Assembly: GCF_914271485.1 (NCBI RefSeq)
Contig: NZ_CAJZAG010000005.1
Coordinates: forward strand, 248,001-312,000
Length of the DNA stretch: 64,000 nt
Source of the DNA: Cupriavidus pampae
GTDB taxonomy: Bacteria; Pseudomonadota; Gammaproteobacteria; Burkholderiales; Burkholderiaceae
Direction: 5' to 3'
Shown: positions 43,882-52,305 of the stretch, piece after piece
How positions within the stretch are numbered: position 1 is the first letter of the stretch
How the letters are laid out: each line of letters starts with the position of its first letter
Translations under genes and position numbers: made by a program
The notes under the pieces: model-generated
The model's input: the letters and a program-made list of their open reading frames with translations, nothing else
The model's database searches: none
What the model was told of the DNA's origin: nothing

Positions 43882-45188
43882 GCAACGTGACCCTTTCCGT
43901 GACGCCCACGGATGCGCTGGTCGATGTGCCGCGCGAGATCGTGCTGCGCGGCTTTCGGGCGGGCGAGCGCGTGTCGCTCGACGCCTCGCTTGCGCATCCC
44001 GATGGCAGCCAGTGGCAAAGCCATGCCGAGTTGATTGCCGACGCTGCGGGGCAGATCGATGTCGCACGCGCGACGCCGGTCGCGGGCGACTGGAATATCG
44101 CCGATGCGACCGCGCCGGTCTGGGCCATGCGTCGTTTGCAGGCGCCCACGCGTCCTGAACTCAGTGAAGACGTCGCACCACTCGAGATCGCGTTGACGGC
44201 CACGGGAGAGCATGGCGGCACCGTGTCGACAGGCTATACGCTACGTTTTCTCGCGCCGGGCGTCACCCAACGCCCGATTCGCGAGGCCGGCCTGACGGGC
44301 ACGCTGTACACCCCTGCCGGCGACGGCCCGCACCCCGCGGTGCTGGTGCTGGCCGGTTCGGGCGGCGGCATGCACGAGCAACGCGCGGCGCTGTATGCCG
44401 CGCATGGCTATACGGCGCTGGCGCTCGGTTACTTCAAGGCGCCCGGACGGCCCGATCATATCGACGACATGCCGCTCGAGTATTTCGAGACGGCTTTGCA
44501 GTGGATGCACGCGACGCTAGCCCCCGCACGCGGCTTTGTCGCGGTATCGGGCGTGTCGCGCGGTGGTGAACTGGTGCTGCTGCTGGGCGCGCGCTTCCCG
44601 AAGCTGGTCTCCGCGGTCATCGCCTACGTGCCAAGCGCGGTCGTCAATGGCACGTTGCGCGCGGGCAAGCCCGGCGCGCCGCGCGATGCCACCGCATGGA
44701 CCTGGCGCGGCGAGCCGCTGCCGAACGTGTGGCGCGGCAATCCCGATGCCGACTGGTCCGCGTTCGATGCGCCGCCCGCACCGGGGCAACCCGTGCGGCA
44801 GGCCGCCGCGTTTCACTCGGTGCTGCGCAATGCCGCGTTTGTCGCGGCCGCGCGCATTCCGGTGGAAGACATCCGCGGTCCGGTGCTGCTGATCTCGGGC
44901 ACCGACGATGGTTTCTGGCCGTCGACGTTGTACAGCGAGCAGATCGAGCGCACGCTGCGCGAGCATGGTTCGCGCTGGCCTGTGCAGCATGTGGTGGGTA
45001 CCGGTGCCGGCCATGCGATCGGCGTGCCGCAGTTGCCCGCCACGCTGATCGTCAAGCCGCATCCAGTGGCGGGTCTGTTGCTCGATGGCGGTGGCACGGC
45101 GGAAGCCAATGCACGCGCCAGCGCACAATCGTGGCAGGCGGTGCAGGCGTTTCTCGCTGCGGCAGTAGCACAGGACGCGCGCGCATGA
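43878..45188 (+). CDS. Acyl-CoA thioesterase/BAAT-type alpha/beta hydrolase
   Basis: 436 residues in two parts: an N-terminal beta-sandwich (thioester hydrolase/BAAT N-domain, about 1-125) and a dienelactone-hydrolase-like catalytic domain. The nucleophile is Ser in VSGVSRGGELVL (mammalian BAAT has Cys there). Acid Asp in ISGTDDGFWPS and His in GTGAGHAIG complete the triad. It probably cleaves acyl-CoA or an ester. It overlaps both neighbours by four bases (ATGA), so it is translated with the second importer. Confidence 0.82.
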   Translation: MSNVTLSVTPTDALVDVPREIVLRGFRAGERVSLDASLAHPDGSQWQSHAELIADAAGQIDVARATPVAGDWNIADATAPVWAMRRLQAPTRPELSEDVAPLEIALTATGEHGGTVSTGYTLRFLAPGVTQRPIREAGLTGTLYTPAGDGPHPAVLVLAGSGGGMHEQRAALYAAHGYTALALGYFKAPGRPDHIDDMPLEYFETALQWMHATLAPARGFVAVSGVSRGGELVLLLGARFPKLVSAVIAYVPSAVVNGTLRAGKPGAPRDATAWTWRGEPLPNVWRGNPDADWSAFDAPPAPGQPVRQAAAFHSVLRNAAFVAAARIPVEDIRGPVLLISGTDDGFWPSTLYSEQIERTLREHGSRWPVQHVVGTGAGHAIGVPQLPATLIVKPHPVAGLLLDGGGTAEANARASAQSWQAVQAFLAAAVAQDARA

Positions 45189-45967
45189 CGGCCGCGATGC
45201 TCGTATCTCCCGCGCTCGACGCACAGCGTGTGGGCCTGACGTATCCGACGCGCAGCGGCGAGACCGAGGCGCTCAAGGATATCGATCTGGCGATTGGCGA
45301 CGGCGAGTTTGTCGCGCTGCTTGGTCCTTCGGGCTGCGGCAAGTCCACGCTGCTGCGTCTCGCGGCTGGGCTGATGCCGGCCACCACCGGCACGCTGCAA
45401 CTGCATGGCAAGCCGATCGAGGGGCCGAGCCGCCGCGCCGGCGTGGTGTTCCAGAAGCCGAATCTGCTGCCATGGAAGACGGTGCGTGACAACGTGCTGC
45501 TGCCCGCGCGCACGCAACGGCTCGATCTGCGCGCAGCCGGAAGGCGCGCCGACGAACTGCTGGAACTCGTGGGCCTGGCGCAGTTTGCAAAAGCCTATCC
45601 ATTCGAACTGTCGGGCGGCATGCAGCAGCGCGTCGGTATTGCACGCATGTTGTTGCCCGATCCGGATCTGCTGCTGATGGACGAACCGTTCGCGGCGCTC
45701 GACGCGCTCTCGCGCGAGACGCTGACGTTCGCGCTGCAGGAAATCTGGAGCGTGCAGCGCAAGTCGGTGCTGTTTATCACCCACAGTATTCCGGAAGCGG
45801 TGTTTCTGGCCGATCGGGTGCTGGTGATGTCGCCGCGTCCGGGGCGCATTGTGGAGTCGTTGCAGATCGACCTGCCGCGCCCGCGCACGCTCGATACCTT
45901 CGACACGCCCGCCTTCACGGCGACGACCCAACACCTGCGGAGACACTTCAATGCCTCGCCGATCTAA
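45185..45967 (+). CDS. ABC transporter ATP-binding protein (SsuB/TauB family)
   Basis: 260 residues: Walker A LGPSGCGKST, Q-loop VVFQKPNLLPWKTVRDN, signature LSGGMQQRVGIAR, Walker B LLLMDEPFAALDALS. Start overlaps the hydrolase stop (ATGA) and its 3' end overlaps the permease start by 17 bases. Energises the second importer of the block. Confidence 0.92.
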   Translation: MTAAMLVSPALDAQRVGLTYPTRSGETEALKDIDLAIGDGEFVALLGPSGCGKSTLLRLAAGLMPATTGTLQLHGKPIEGPSRRAGVVFQKPNLLPWKTVRDNVLLPARTQRLDLRAAGRRADELLELVGLAQFAKAYPFELSGGMQQRVGIARMLLPDPDLLLMDEPFAALDALSRETLTFALQEIWSVQRKSVLFITHSIPEAVFLADRVLVMSPRPGRIVESLQIDLPRPRTLDTFDTPAFTATTQHLRRHFNASPI

Positions 45968-46724
45968 ACTGCTGCCGGCACCGATTTATCCGCTGATCAG
46001 CCTCGGCGTGCTGCTGCTCGTGTGGCATCTGGCCGTGCGCTGGTGGCAAATTCCGGACTACCTGCTGCCACCGCCTTCGGCTGTGTTCGATGCGCTATCG
46101 GCGGGCTTTGTCAGCGGCAGCCTGTGGCCGCATATCTGGGCCACGCTGGTCAATACGCTGAGTGGGTACGCGATCGGCTGCGCGCTGGCGATTGCGCTCG
46201 GTGCGTTGCTGGCCGAATCGGAGACCTTCGAGCGCTTCGTCTATCCGGTGCTGGTCGGTTTGCAGGCCACGCCGAAAGTTGCGCTGGGACCGATCATTCT
46301 GGTCTGGTTCGGCTTCGGGGCTGCATCGAAGATCGTGCTGGTCGCGCTCGTCTGCTTCTTTCCGCTGTTCGTGAACACCGTCAACGGGATTCGCCGGACC
46401 GATCCGGAACTACTGGAAGCGTGTCGTGCGTTCAGTGCGTCGCGCTTGTTCCTGCTGTGGCACGTCAAACTGCCGGCGGCGCTCGGCGATATTTTTGCCG
46501 GGCTGCAGATCGGTGTGTCGCTTGCGTTGATCGGCGCGGTGGTGGGTGAGTTCCTCTCCGCGCAGAAGGGGCTTGGCTATCTGATTGCCTCGTCCTCGGT
46601 CAGCATGAGCCTTGCCACGATGTTTGCGGGGGTCATCCTGCTGGCGGTCACAGGCCTGATCGGCGCGGAGATCGTGCGCGCGTTGCAGCGTCGCGTGGTG
46701 TTCTGGCAGGCGCGGAAGCAATAA
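45951..46724 (+). CDS. ABC transporter permease (SsuC/TauC family)
   Basis: 257-residue membrane protein beginning with a basic tail and ISLGVLLLVWHLAVRWW. EAA-type loop: DPELLEACRAFSASRLFLLWHV near residue 155. Last gene of the block; a strong terminator follows within 5 bases of its stop. Confidence 0.9.
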   Translation: MPRRSKLLPAPIYPLISLGVLLLVWHLAVRWWQIPDYLLPPPSAVFDALSAGFVSGSLWPHIWATLVNTLSGYAIGCALAIALGALLAESETFERFVYPVLVGLQATPKVALGPIILVWFGFGAASKIVLVALVCFFPLFVNTVNGIRRTDPELLEACRAFSASRLFLLWHVKLPAALGDIFAGLQIGVSLALIGAVVGEFLSAQKGLGYLIASSSVSMSLATMFAGVILLAVTGLIGAEIVRALQRRVVFWQARKQ

Positions 46725-46728
46725 GCAG

Positions 46729-46764
46729 TCGGGGGCCGCTGAATGGCCCCCGATAGCTTTTTTT
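46729..46764. terminator. Rho-independent terminator after the second importer
   Basis: Stem TCGGGGGCC / GGCCCCCGA (9 bp perfect) with a 7-base loop, then TAGC and a run of seven T. It ends the plus-strand operon. The minus-strand gene from the right stops inside its T-run at 46763. Confidence 0.9.
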
Positions 46765-47395
46765 AACCCTTCACGCGCAGGATTTCCTCTTCCACGTACG
46801 GCAGCGTGTCCTTGCCGAAGTAGATCTCGTCGTTGACGAAGAACGTCGGCGAGCCAAACGCGCCGCGATCGAAGGCATGTTGAGTGTTGTCGATCAGCGT
46901 CTGCTTGACGTCGGCCTCGCCAATGCGATGCATGAATGCCTCGGCGTCGAAGCCGGCTTCGGTCAGCGTGGCCGCGAAGATCGCCGGATCGTCCATCTTC
47001 TTGCCGTCTTCCCACATCGCCTTGAAGATCGCCTCGACATAACGCTCGAAATGGCCGTCGATACGCGTGGCCACCGCGCCGCGCATCAACTGCAGCGTGT
47101 TGACCGGGAAATGCGGGTTCGGGCGGAACGCGTGCAGGCCATGCCGCGTGAGGAAGCGCTTTATCTCCAGCCGACCGTATTCCTGCTTGTTCTTGATACC
47201 CGCGAATGCCTCCGCCGGGGAACGGTTGCCGGTCAGGCGAAACAGCCCACCGAGCAGCAGCGGTACGTATTCGAAGGTCACGCCGGTACGGGCTTCGATG
47301 GCCGGAAGTACCTTGTGCGACAGATACGCGTTGGGGCTGCCGAAGTCGAAACAGAACTGCGCTTTCACCGTTGCCTCATTGTTTGGTCCAGACAT
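46763..47395 (-). CDS. 2-hydroxychromene-2-carboxylate isomerase/DsbA-fold (GST kappa-like) protein
   Basis: 210 residues. The active-site region FCFDFGSPNAYLSHK has Ser20 in place of a thioredoxin-type CXXC, as in HCCA isomerase and GST kappa. The C-terminal part has the family GSPTFFVNDEIYFGKDTLPYVEE. It probably performs glutathione-dependent isomerisation of an aromatic breakdown product. Start at 47395 has GGAGG upstream; the frame is open further left but lacks family sequence. It stands alone between a terminator and the divergent MATE gene. Confidence 0.88.
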   Translation of the reverse strand: MSGPNNEATVKAQFCFDFGSPNAYLSHKVLPAIEARTGVTFEYVPLLLGGLFRLTGNRSPAEAFAGIKNKQEYGRLEIKRFLTRHGLHAFRPNPHFPVNTLQLMRGAVATRIDGHFERYVEAIFKAMWEDGKKMDDPAIFAATLTEAGFDAEAFMHRIGEADVKQTLIDNTQHAFDRGAFGSPTFFVNDEIYFGKDTLPYVEEEILRVKG

Positions 47396-47565
47396 GTCGT
47401 GCCTCCAGATTGCGGCCTGATTGGCGCATATTTGCGGAACAATGTACTGCACTGCAATCCAAATCGCAACCGCGGCAAGCAGGAATTTGGGCGGCACTAT
47501 AGAATCTCGCGCATTCCCACCCGATTTCGGCGGTCTTCGACTGGAATCCAATTCCGATACGCGGT

Positions 47566-48948
47566 ATGACTGAACCGACTCCCGCCCCTGCTGCTGCCGC
47601 TCCCACTGCGCGTCCCAACGCACGCGCCGCGCGGTTGCTCAACGATCCCATCCTGCCGACGCTGCTGCGTCTGGCGGGCCCCAATATCGTGGTCATGCTC
47701 GCACAGGCGACGGCGAATTTCCTCGAGAGTTATTACGTCGGCAAGCTTGGCGTGCCCGCGCTGGCTGGGGCGGCGCTGGTGGTGCCGCTGGTCATGGCGA
47801 TGCAGATGTTGTCTGCCGGTGCGGTTGGCGGGGCGATTTCGTCGGCCATCGCGCGGGCGCTGGGCGCGGGACGGCACGCGGAGGCGGAGGCGCTTGCGCT
47901 GCATGCCACGGTCATTGGCATCGTGTTCGGGGTGGTGCTCAGCGTGGCGATGCTTACGCTCGGCCCCTATATCTATAGTGCGCTCGGCGGGCGTGACAGC
48001 ACGCTTGCGGCGGCGGTCACCTATTCCAATGCGGTGTTTATCGGCACCACGTTTCTGTGGCTGCTCAATGCGTTCGCCAGCATTCTGCGCGGCACCGGCA
48101 ACATGATGCTGCCCGCGGCGGTGGTCACGGGCGGGGTGCTGGTGCTGGTGGTGGCGTCGCCGGTGCTGATCTTTGGTGCCGGGCCGATTCCGCCGATGGG
48201 CATTGCAGGGGCTGGGCTTGCGCTGGTTTGCTATTACGCGGTGGGTTTTGTGGTGCTGCTGGTGGCATTGCTGCGCGGCTATGGCGGCATTCGGCTGTCG
48301 TTTGCGCACCGGCTGCGGTGGTCGCTGTTTGCGGAGATTCTTGGCGTCGGTGTTTACGCCGCGGTGAATAGCTTGATGATCAACCTGTCTGTAATCACGG
48401 CCACTGCGATGGTTGGCATGCATGGGCCGCACGCACTGGCGGGTTTCGGGCTTGGCATTCGGCTCGAGTATTTGCTGGTGCCGCTGATTTTCGGTTTTGG
48501 TGCTGGCATGGTGGCGATGGTCGGCATGAACACGGGCGCGGGCCAGCATGCGCGCGCACGGCGTGTGGCGTGGACCGGGGCGTTGGTCGCCGCGGCGTTA
48601 TGCGAGGTCATCGGCCTGGCCGCCGCAATCTGGCCGAGCGCGTGGTTGTCGCTGTTCACGCAGGATGACGAAGCGATTCGCATGGGCGCGGCGTATCTGC
48701 GCGCAGTGGCGCCAGCGTATGGGTTGTTTGGCCTGGGGCTGGCACTGTACTTCGCCGCCCAGGGCGCCCGCCGCCTCGGCTGGTCAGTCATCGCCGCGGT
48801 GTCGCGGGTGGCGGTGATTGTGGTGCTGGGGTATCTGACGCAGACGCTATGGCACGGGGAGCTTGGTGGGTTCTTTGCGGCGCTGGTAGTGGGGCTGGCG
48901 ATTTTTGCGGCGCTGAACGCGGTGCCGTGGATCAGGCTGCGGAGTTGA
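47566..48948 (+). CDS. MATE-family multidrug efflux transporter
   Basis: 460 residues with about 12 hydrophobic segments. Family text includes LLRLAGPNIVVMLAQATANFLESYYVGKLG at residues 27-55 and a repeated half starting near FAEILGVGVYAAVNSLMIN. It should export cationic compounds using a sodium or proton gradient in the inner membrane. No regulator gene is adjacent. The 170-base gap upstream is shared with the divergent isomerase gene. Confidence 0.9.
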   Translation: MTEPTPAPAAAAPTARPNARAARLLNDPILPTLLRLAGPNIVVMLAQATANFLESYYVGKLGVPALAGAALVVPLVMAMQMLSAGAVGGAISSAIARALGAGRHAEAEALALHATVIGIVFGVVLSVAMLTLGPYIYSALGGRDSTLAAAVTYSNAVFIGTTFLWLLNAFASILRGTGNMMLPAAVVTGGVLVLVVASPVLIFGAGPIPPMGIAGAGLALVCYYAVGFVVLLVALLRGYGGIRLSFAHRLRWSLFAEILGVGVYAAVNSLMINLSVITATAMVGMHGPHALAGFGLGIRLEYLLVPLIFGFGAGMVAMVGMNTGAGQHARARRVAWTGALVAAALCEVIGLAAAIWPSAWLSLFTQDDEAIRMGAAYLRAVAPAYGLFGLGLALYFAAQGARRLGWSVIAAVSRVAVIVVLGYLTQTLWHGELGGFFAALVVGLAIFAALNAVPWIRLRS

Positions 48949-48960
48949 TATGCGTGCGCC

Positions 48961-49117
48961 CTCACCCCCGGCCCCTCTCCCTCGGGGAGAGGGGAACCAA
49001 CCAGCGGCATATTTGGCGCGACCTAATCGCCGGTTACTTGCGGGCAAGTGTTGGCTCTGCAAACGCCATCGGTTGGCTCCCCTCTCCCCGGCGGGGAGAG
49101 GGGTCGGGGGTGAGGGG
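48961..49117. repeat. REPIN-like pair of inverted REP hairpins
   Basis: Two copies of a GC-rich element face each other. The first (48961-48994) has a perfect 10-bp hairpin CCCCTCTCCC-TCG-GGGAGAGGGG at 48972-48994. The second (49079-49117) is its inverted copy with CGG in the loop. The 84-base spacer also begins with AACCAACC and ends near GGTTGGCT, extending the inverted symmetry. The pair lies between the convergent MATE and FecR-type genes, the usual site of such non-autonomous elements. Confidence 0.8.
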
Positions 49118-49142
49118 GGACCGCAATCACCAACTGTGTTCT

Positions 49143-49178
49143 CCCCTCTCCCTCGGGGAGAGGGGCCGGGGGTGAGGG
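49143..49178. repeat. Third REP element, same orientation as the second
   Basis: CCCCTCTCCC-TCG-GGGAGAGGGG followed by CCGGGGGTGAGGG, near-identical to the right half of the REPIN-like pair, 25 bases further on. It ends 12 bases before the stop of the FecR-type gene and may also act as a 3' hairpin for that message. Confidence 0.8.
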
Positions 49179-49190
49179 CATCCCGGCGTA

Positions 49191-52001
49191 TCAACGGCGA
49201 TCGTCGTTGCGGGCCTGCTGGCCGCGCTGCTGCTGGAACTGGCGTTGCTGCTGTTGTTGCTGCTGCTGCTGATGCTGTAGTTGCTGTTGCTGCTGCTGGC
49301 GCTGCTGCTCGAATGCCTGTCGCTGCTGTTCCTGCTGCTGCCGCTGCATCGACATTTGCCGCTGTTGTTCCTGCTGCGCCCGTTGCTGTTCCTGTTGCGC
49401 GCGCTGCATCGCCGCCTGCTGCTGACTCTGCTGTTGCCGCTGCATGTCCAGCGCGCGCTGCTGATCCGCCTGTGCCCGCTGCATCGCCGCGCGTTGCTGT
49501 TCCTGCTGTTGCCGCTGCATGTCCTGCGCCCGCTGCTGATCCGCCTGCGCGCGCTGCATTGCCGCCCGTTGCTGGTCCTGCTGCTGTCGCTGCTGGTCCA
49601 GCGCCCGCTGCTGATCCGCCTGCGCCCGCTGCTGTGCCGCGCGCTGCTGATCCTGCTGCTGCCGCTGCATGTCCTGCGCCCGTTGCTGATCCGCCTGCGC
49701 CCGTTGCATTGCGGCACGCTGCTGATCCTGCTGCTGCCGCTGCTGGTCCTGCGCCCGTTGCTGGTCCGCCTGCGCGCGCTGCTGTGCCGCGCGCTGGTCA
49801 TCCTGCTGCTGCCGCTGCTGCGCGAACGCACGCTGCTGATCCTGCCGCGCCCGCTCCGTGGCGGCCTGTTGATCGCCGAGCTGGCGCTGCTGCTCCATCT
49901 GCTGGCGCTGCAGTGCCTGCTGCGTCTGCCGCTGCATATCCAGCGACTGCCGCTGCATCTCCTGCAACTGCTGTTGCTGCTCGAACTGCTGCCGCTGCAA
50001 TGCCTGCTGCTGTTGCCGCTGAAAATCCTGCGGCTGCCGCTGCTGGTCCTGCAACTGCCGTTGCTGATCGAATTGCTGTCGCTGCAGCGCCTGCTGCTGT
50101 TGCCGCTGAAAGTCCGGCTGCTGCCGCTGCTGCTCCTGCAATTGCCGTTGCTGCTCGAACTGCTGCCGCTGCATCGCCTGCTGCTGCCGCTGCGCCTCGG
50201 CCGGCAGCCCGCGCATCTGGTCTGGGCGCGTCGAATAGCTGCGGCTGTTATCGGCCCCCGGCGCCGCCACAAACCCCTGCTGCGACTGCCGATCCCGTGG
50301 CCGCTGCGCGGCCTGGCTAATCCGTACGTCCGAGTATTGCGCCACCGGCTGCGGCGCGCGGCCCGGCTGGCGTGTATCGGGCGTCTGCGGCCCCCGCCAC
50401 GCCGGCCCCGCGCCAGCCGTACCCCCCTCGCGCGCAAAGCGCCGCGCCAGATCGTCGGTCCGCATACGCCCCGGCGCGCGCGCGGCAATCGCCTCGCGGT
50501 CGAAAGTCTGCCGTGCCTGCGGCGGCAAATTGCGCACCGGCGCACCGCCGATCAGGCTGTTCTTGACCGGCGCAATCGCCGGCCCGCCATGCACCTCGCC
50601 ACCGGGAATCCGCCGCCACTCCTCGGCATGCGTCCCGCCGCGATAAGGCGCCGCAGGTCGCCCTTCGACAAACCCACGTGCCGGCATGCCGCTGATCGCG
50701 CCCGGCACGCCACGATTGAACCAGCGATCGCGATCACCCCGCCCGTTCCACTCACGCACAGGCCCGCGATTGATCCGTGACAGATACGTCGGACTCGACC
50801 GATAAATCGGCCGATAGCGTTCGCCCGGACCCAGCGGATACCAAGCCACGCCGGGCCCACCACCAATCCGGATCTGCGTCGAACCACCGCCGATAAAGCC
50901 GACCACCGCCGGCGCGTAATACGGCCGCACATTGGCCGGCCCCGGCACCCACCCCCAACGGCTGCCGACATGAGCCCAGCGTCCATAGTGCGAAGGCGCA
51001 AACCCCCACGGCGCGTCATCGACCCAGGTCCAGCCCCATGGCGCCACCCATGCCCACTGCCCCACGCTGTAAGGCGCCCAGTCCGGCGACACCGCGCGCG
51101 GGAACCACATCGCGCCATAGTCGGGGTCCTGTTGCCAGTCGCCATAGTCATCGAGCGCGGTATAGCCCGTCATGTCGCGCGGCACATACTGCGCCGCCAC
51201 CGACCGGTCTTCCCGCGCATCGCGCTCGGCAACCCAGCGATCGAACGCATCGGTCGGCGCCAGGTTGCCCGCGCCAGCATCGTCCAGGTCGGTGCCCGTA
51301 AAGCGAATACGTTCGCCCCGCTCCATCTCGGATGAACGGTTATCGCCATACAGCACGGCGCGACCATGCCGCATCGTGACCGTGGTCGCGCTGCCATCGG
51401 GCGCGACGTCCAACCGATAATCGCCCACCTCCGTCGGCACGAACGCGAGATTCGGGGTATCGACTTCCACCGTCTGCCCCTGCGGCAACGCCCGCACGCG
51501 CAATTGCAGGGTGCCCTGCGTGAGCTTGACCTGCGTGGTGTCGTCATCGAGGTTGAGCACCGACACTGCGGTCGCCCCCGCCAGCCGCACCGCCGTGGAG
51601 CCCGCATGGAGTTCGGCGCGACCGCCCGGATCGACCCACAGCCGATCTCCAGTGGTCACGGGCCGGTTCAGGCCGGTGGCCGCCCACGTGTCGGAGCCCG
51701 CCGGCGCAAAACTGATATTGCCGGCCGCATCGGTCAGCGTGGCCACGCGCGAGGACGGGTCGGCTGCCAACGCCGCATTGTTGGGGTCTCCAAGCGGATT
51801 GCCCGAGGGGTCTCCCGGCGGCTGACCATAATCCTGACCGTATTGGCCCTGTCCCTGCGTAAACCCGTAGCCCGGCGGCGCCACGCCCTGCGCGACGGCC
51901 ACGCCGGACACGGCGATCATGCTGGCCAGCACCGCAGGCGCGAGCCGCCATGCCGAGCGCGACGGGCGCAGGGAATCGATAGGAGAGGAAAAGGGGCGCA
52001 T
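49191..52001 (-). CDS. Exported FecR/DUF6600-type protein with glutamine-rich repetitive tail
   Basis: 936 residues. A Sec signal peptide (RLAPAVLASMIAVSGVAVAQ) is followed by a Pro/Gly/Gln linker. A FecR-like domain comes next (about residues 85-215: PVTTGDRLWVDPGGRAELHAG, VEVDTPNLAFVPTEVGDYRLDV), then a Trp-rich DUF6600-like region (YSVGQWAWVAPWGWTWVDD, about 290-400). A basic low-complexity stretch follows. From about residue 590 to the end the protein is almost all Gln, Arg, Ala and Met, including five tandem 25-residue units. The tail predicts long charged helix or coiled coil. Envelope or surface function likely but unknown. Confidence 0.8.
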   Translation of the reverse strand: MRPFSSPIDSLRPSRSAWRLAPAVLASMIAVSGVAVAQGVAPPGYGFTQGQGQYGQDYGQPPGDPSGNPLGDPNNAALAADPSSRVATLTDAAGNISFAPAGSDTWAATGLNRPVTTGDRLWVDPGGRAELHAGSTAVRLAGATAVSVLNLDDDTTQVKLTQGTLQLRVRALPQGQTVEVDTPNLAFVPTEVGDYRLDVAPDGSATTVTMRHGRAVLYGDNRSSEMERGERIRFTGTDLDDAGAGNLAPTDAFDRWVAERDAREDRSVAAQYVPRDMTGYTALDDYGDWQQDPDYGAMWFPRAVSPDWAPYSVGQWAWVAPWGWTWVDDAPWGFAPSHYGRWAHVGSRWGWVPGPANVRPYYAPAVVGFIGGGSTQIRIGGGPGVAWYPLGPGERYRPIYRSSPTYLSRINRGPVREWNGRGDRDRWFNRGVPGAISGMPARGFVEGRPAAPYRGGTHAEEWRRIPGGEVHGGPAIAPVKNSLIGGAPVRNLPPQARQTFDREAIAARAPGRMRTDDLARRFAREGGTAGAGPAWRGPQTPDTRQPGRAPQPVAQYSDVRISQAAQRPRDRQSQQGFVAAPGADNSRSYSTRPDQMRGLPAEAQRQQQAMQRQQFEQQRQLQEQQRQQPDFQRQQQQALQRQQFDQQRQLQDQQRQPQDFQRQQQQALQRQQFEQQQQLQEMQRQSLDMQRQTQQALQRQQMEQQRQLGDQQAATERARQDQQRAFAQQRQQQDDQRAAQQRAQADQQRAQDQQRQQQDQQRAAMQRAQADQQRAQDMQRQQQDQQRAAQQRAQADQQRALDQQRQQQDQQRAAMQRAQADQQRAQDMQRQQQEQQRAAMQRAQADQQRALDMQRQQQSQQQAAMQRAQQEQQRAQQEQQRQMSMQRQQQEQQRQAFEQQRQQQQQQLQHQQQQQQQQQRQFQQQRGQQARNDDRR
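49440..49810 (-). repeat. Five tandem 75-base units in the Gln-rich coding tail
   Basis: The landmark CTGATCCGCC or CTGGTCCGCC recurs at 49461, 49536, 49611, 49686 and 49761, an exact 75-base period that keeps the reading frame. Each unit encodes a variant of AAMQRAQADQQRAQDMQRQQ plus QDQQR. Copies differ mainly by single bases (Ala/Gln, Met/Gln), so they are old enough to have diverged, or are being homogenised. Confidence 0.85.
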
Positions 52002-52305
52002 GCTTCGAAGTCTTGGTCAGGACCGCCCGACTGATCAAAACAATGGGCGGCAGTAGTATTGTCACCCTATATGCGGAATGGAGCGCAAGGCGCTAGCGCC
52101 CGGATGGACTTTGTAAGGGCGTATTTCCCCCTGAACGTGCGCATGAGCACAGGCTTACCCGCCAAGGCTGACCCCGGGCGGGTAGCCGGGTGACGACGCC
52201 GCGCGCGCACCAGCCACGCGGACGCACGCGGAAACAAGTCTTGCACTCGGAAAGACATTGACGACGCCTGCTGCGCTGCACCAAGTCGCAAGATTCAGCG
52301 CAAAT
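52002..52305. other. Intergenic region upstream of the FecR-type gene
   Basis: About 300 bases between the FecR-type gene start and the stop of the GGDEF-EAL gene, both on the minus strand. It should contain the promoter of the former. No gene, strong hairpin or clear repeat seen. Confidence 0.5.

Noticed and set aside
49440..49810. Possible CRISPR-like array
   Set aside because: The 75-base period is continuous coding repeat with no unique spacers.
48950..50320. A 456-codon Ala/Pro-rich plus-strand frame through the REP elements
   Set aside because: Reads through the REP elements and the antisense of the repeat tail; composition is an artefact of frame, with no domain.
49281..50780. A 499-codon Leu-rich frame on the plus strand
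   Set aside because: Complement of the CAG/CTG repeats that encode the Gln-rich tail; Leu runs follow directly from the antisense of Gln codons.
52067..52291. Small minus-strand frames in the gap before the FecR-type gene
   Set aside because: Arg/Ala-rich, overlapping in two frames, no start signals; typical of random open frames in high-GC DNA.
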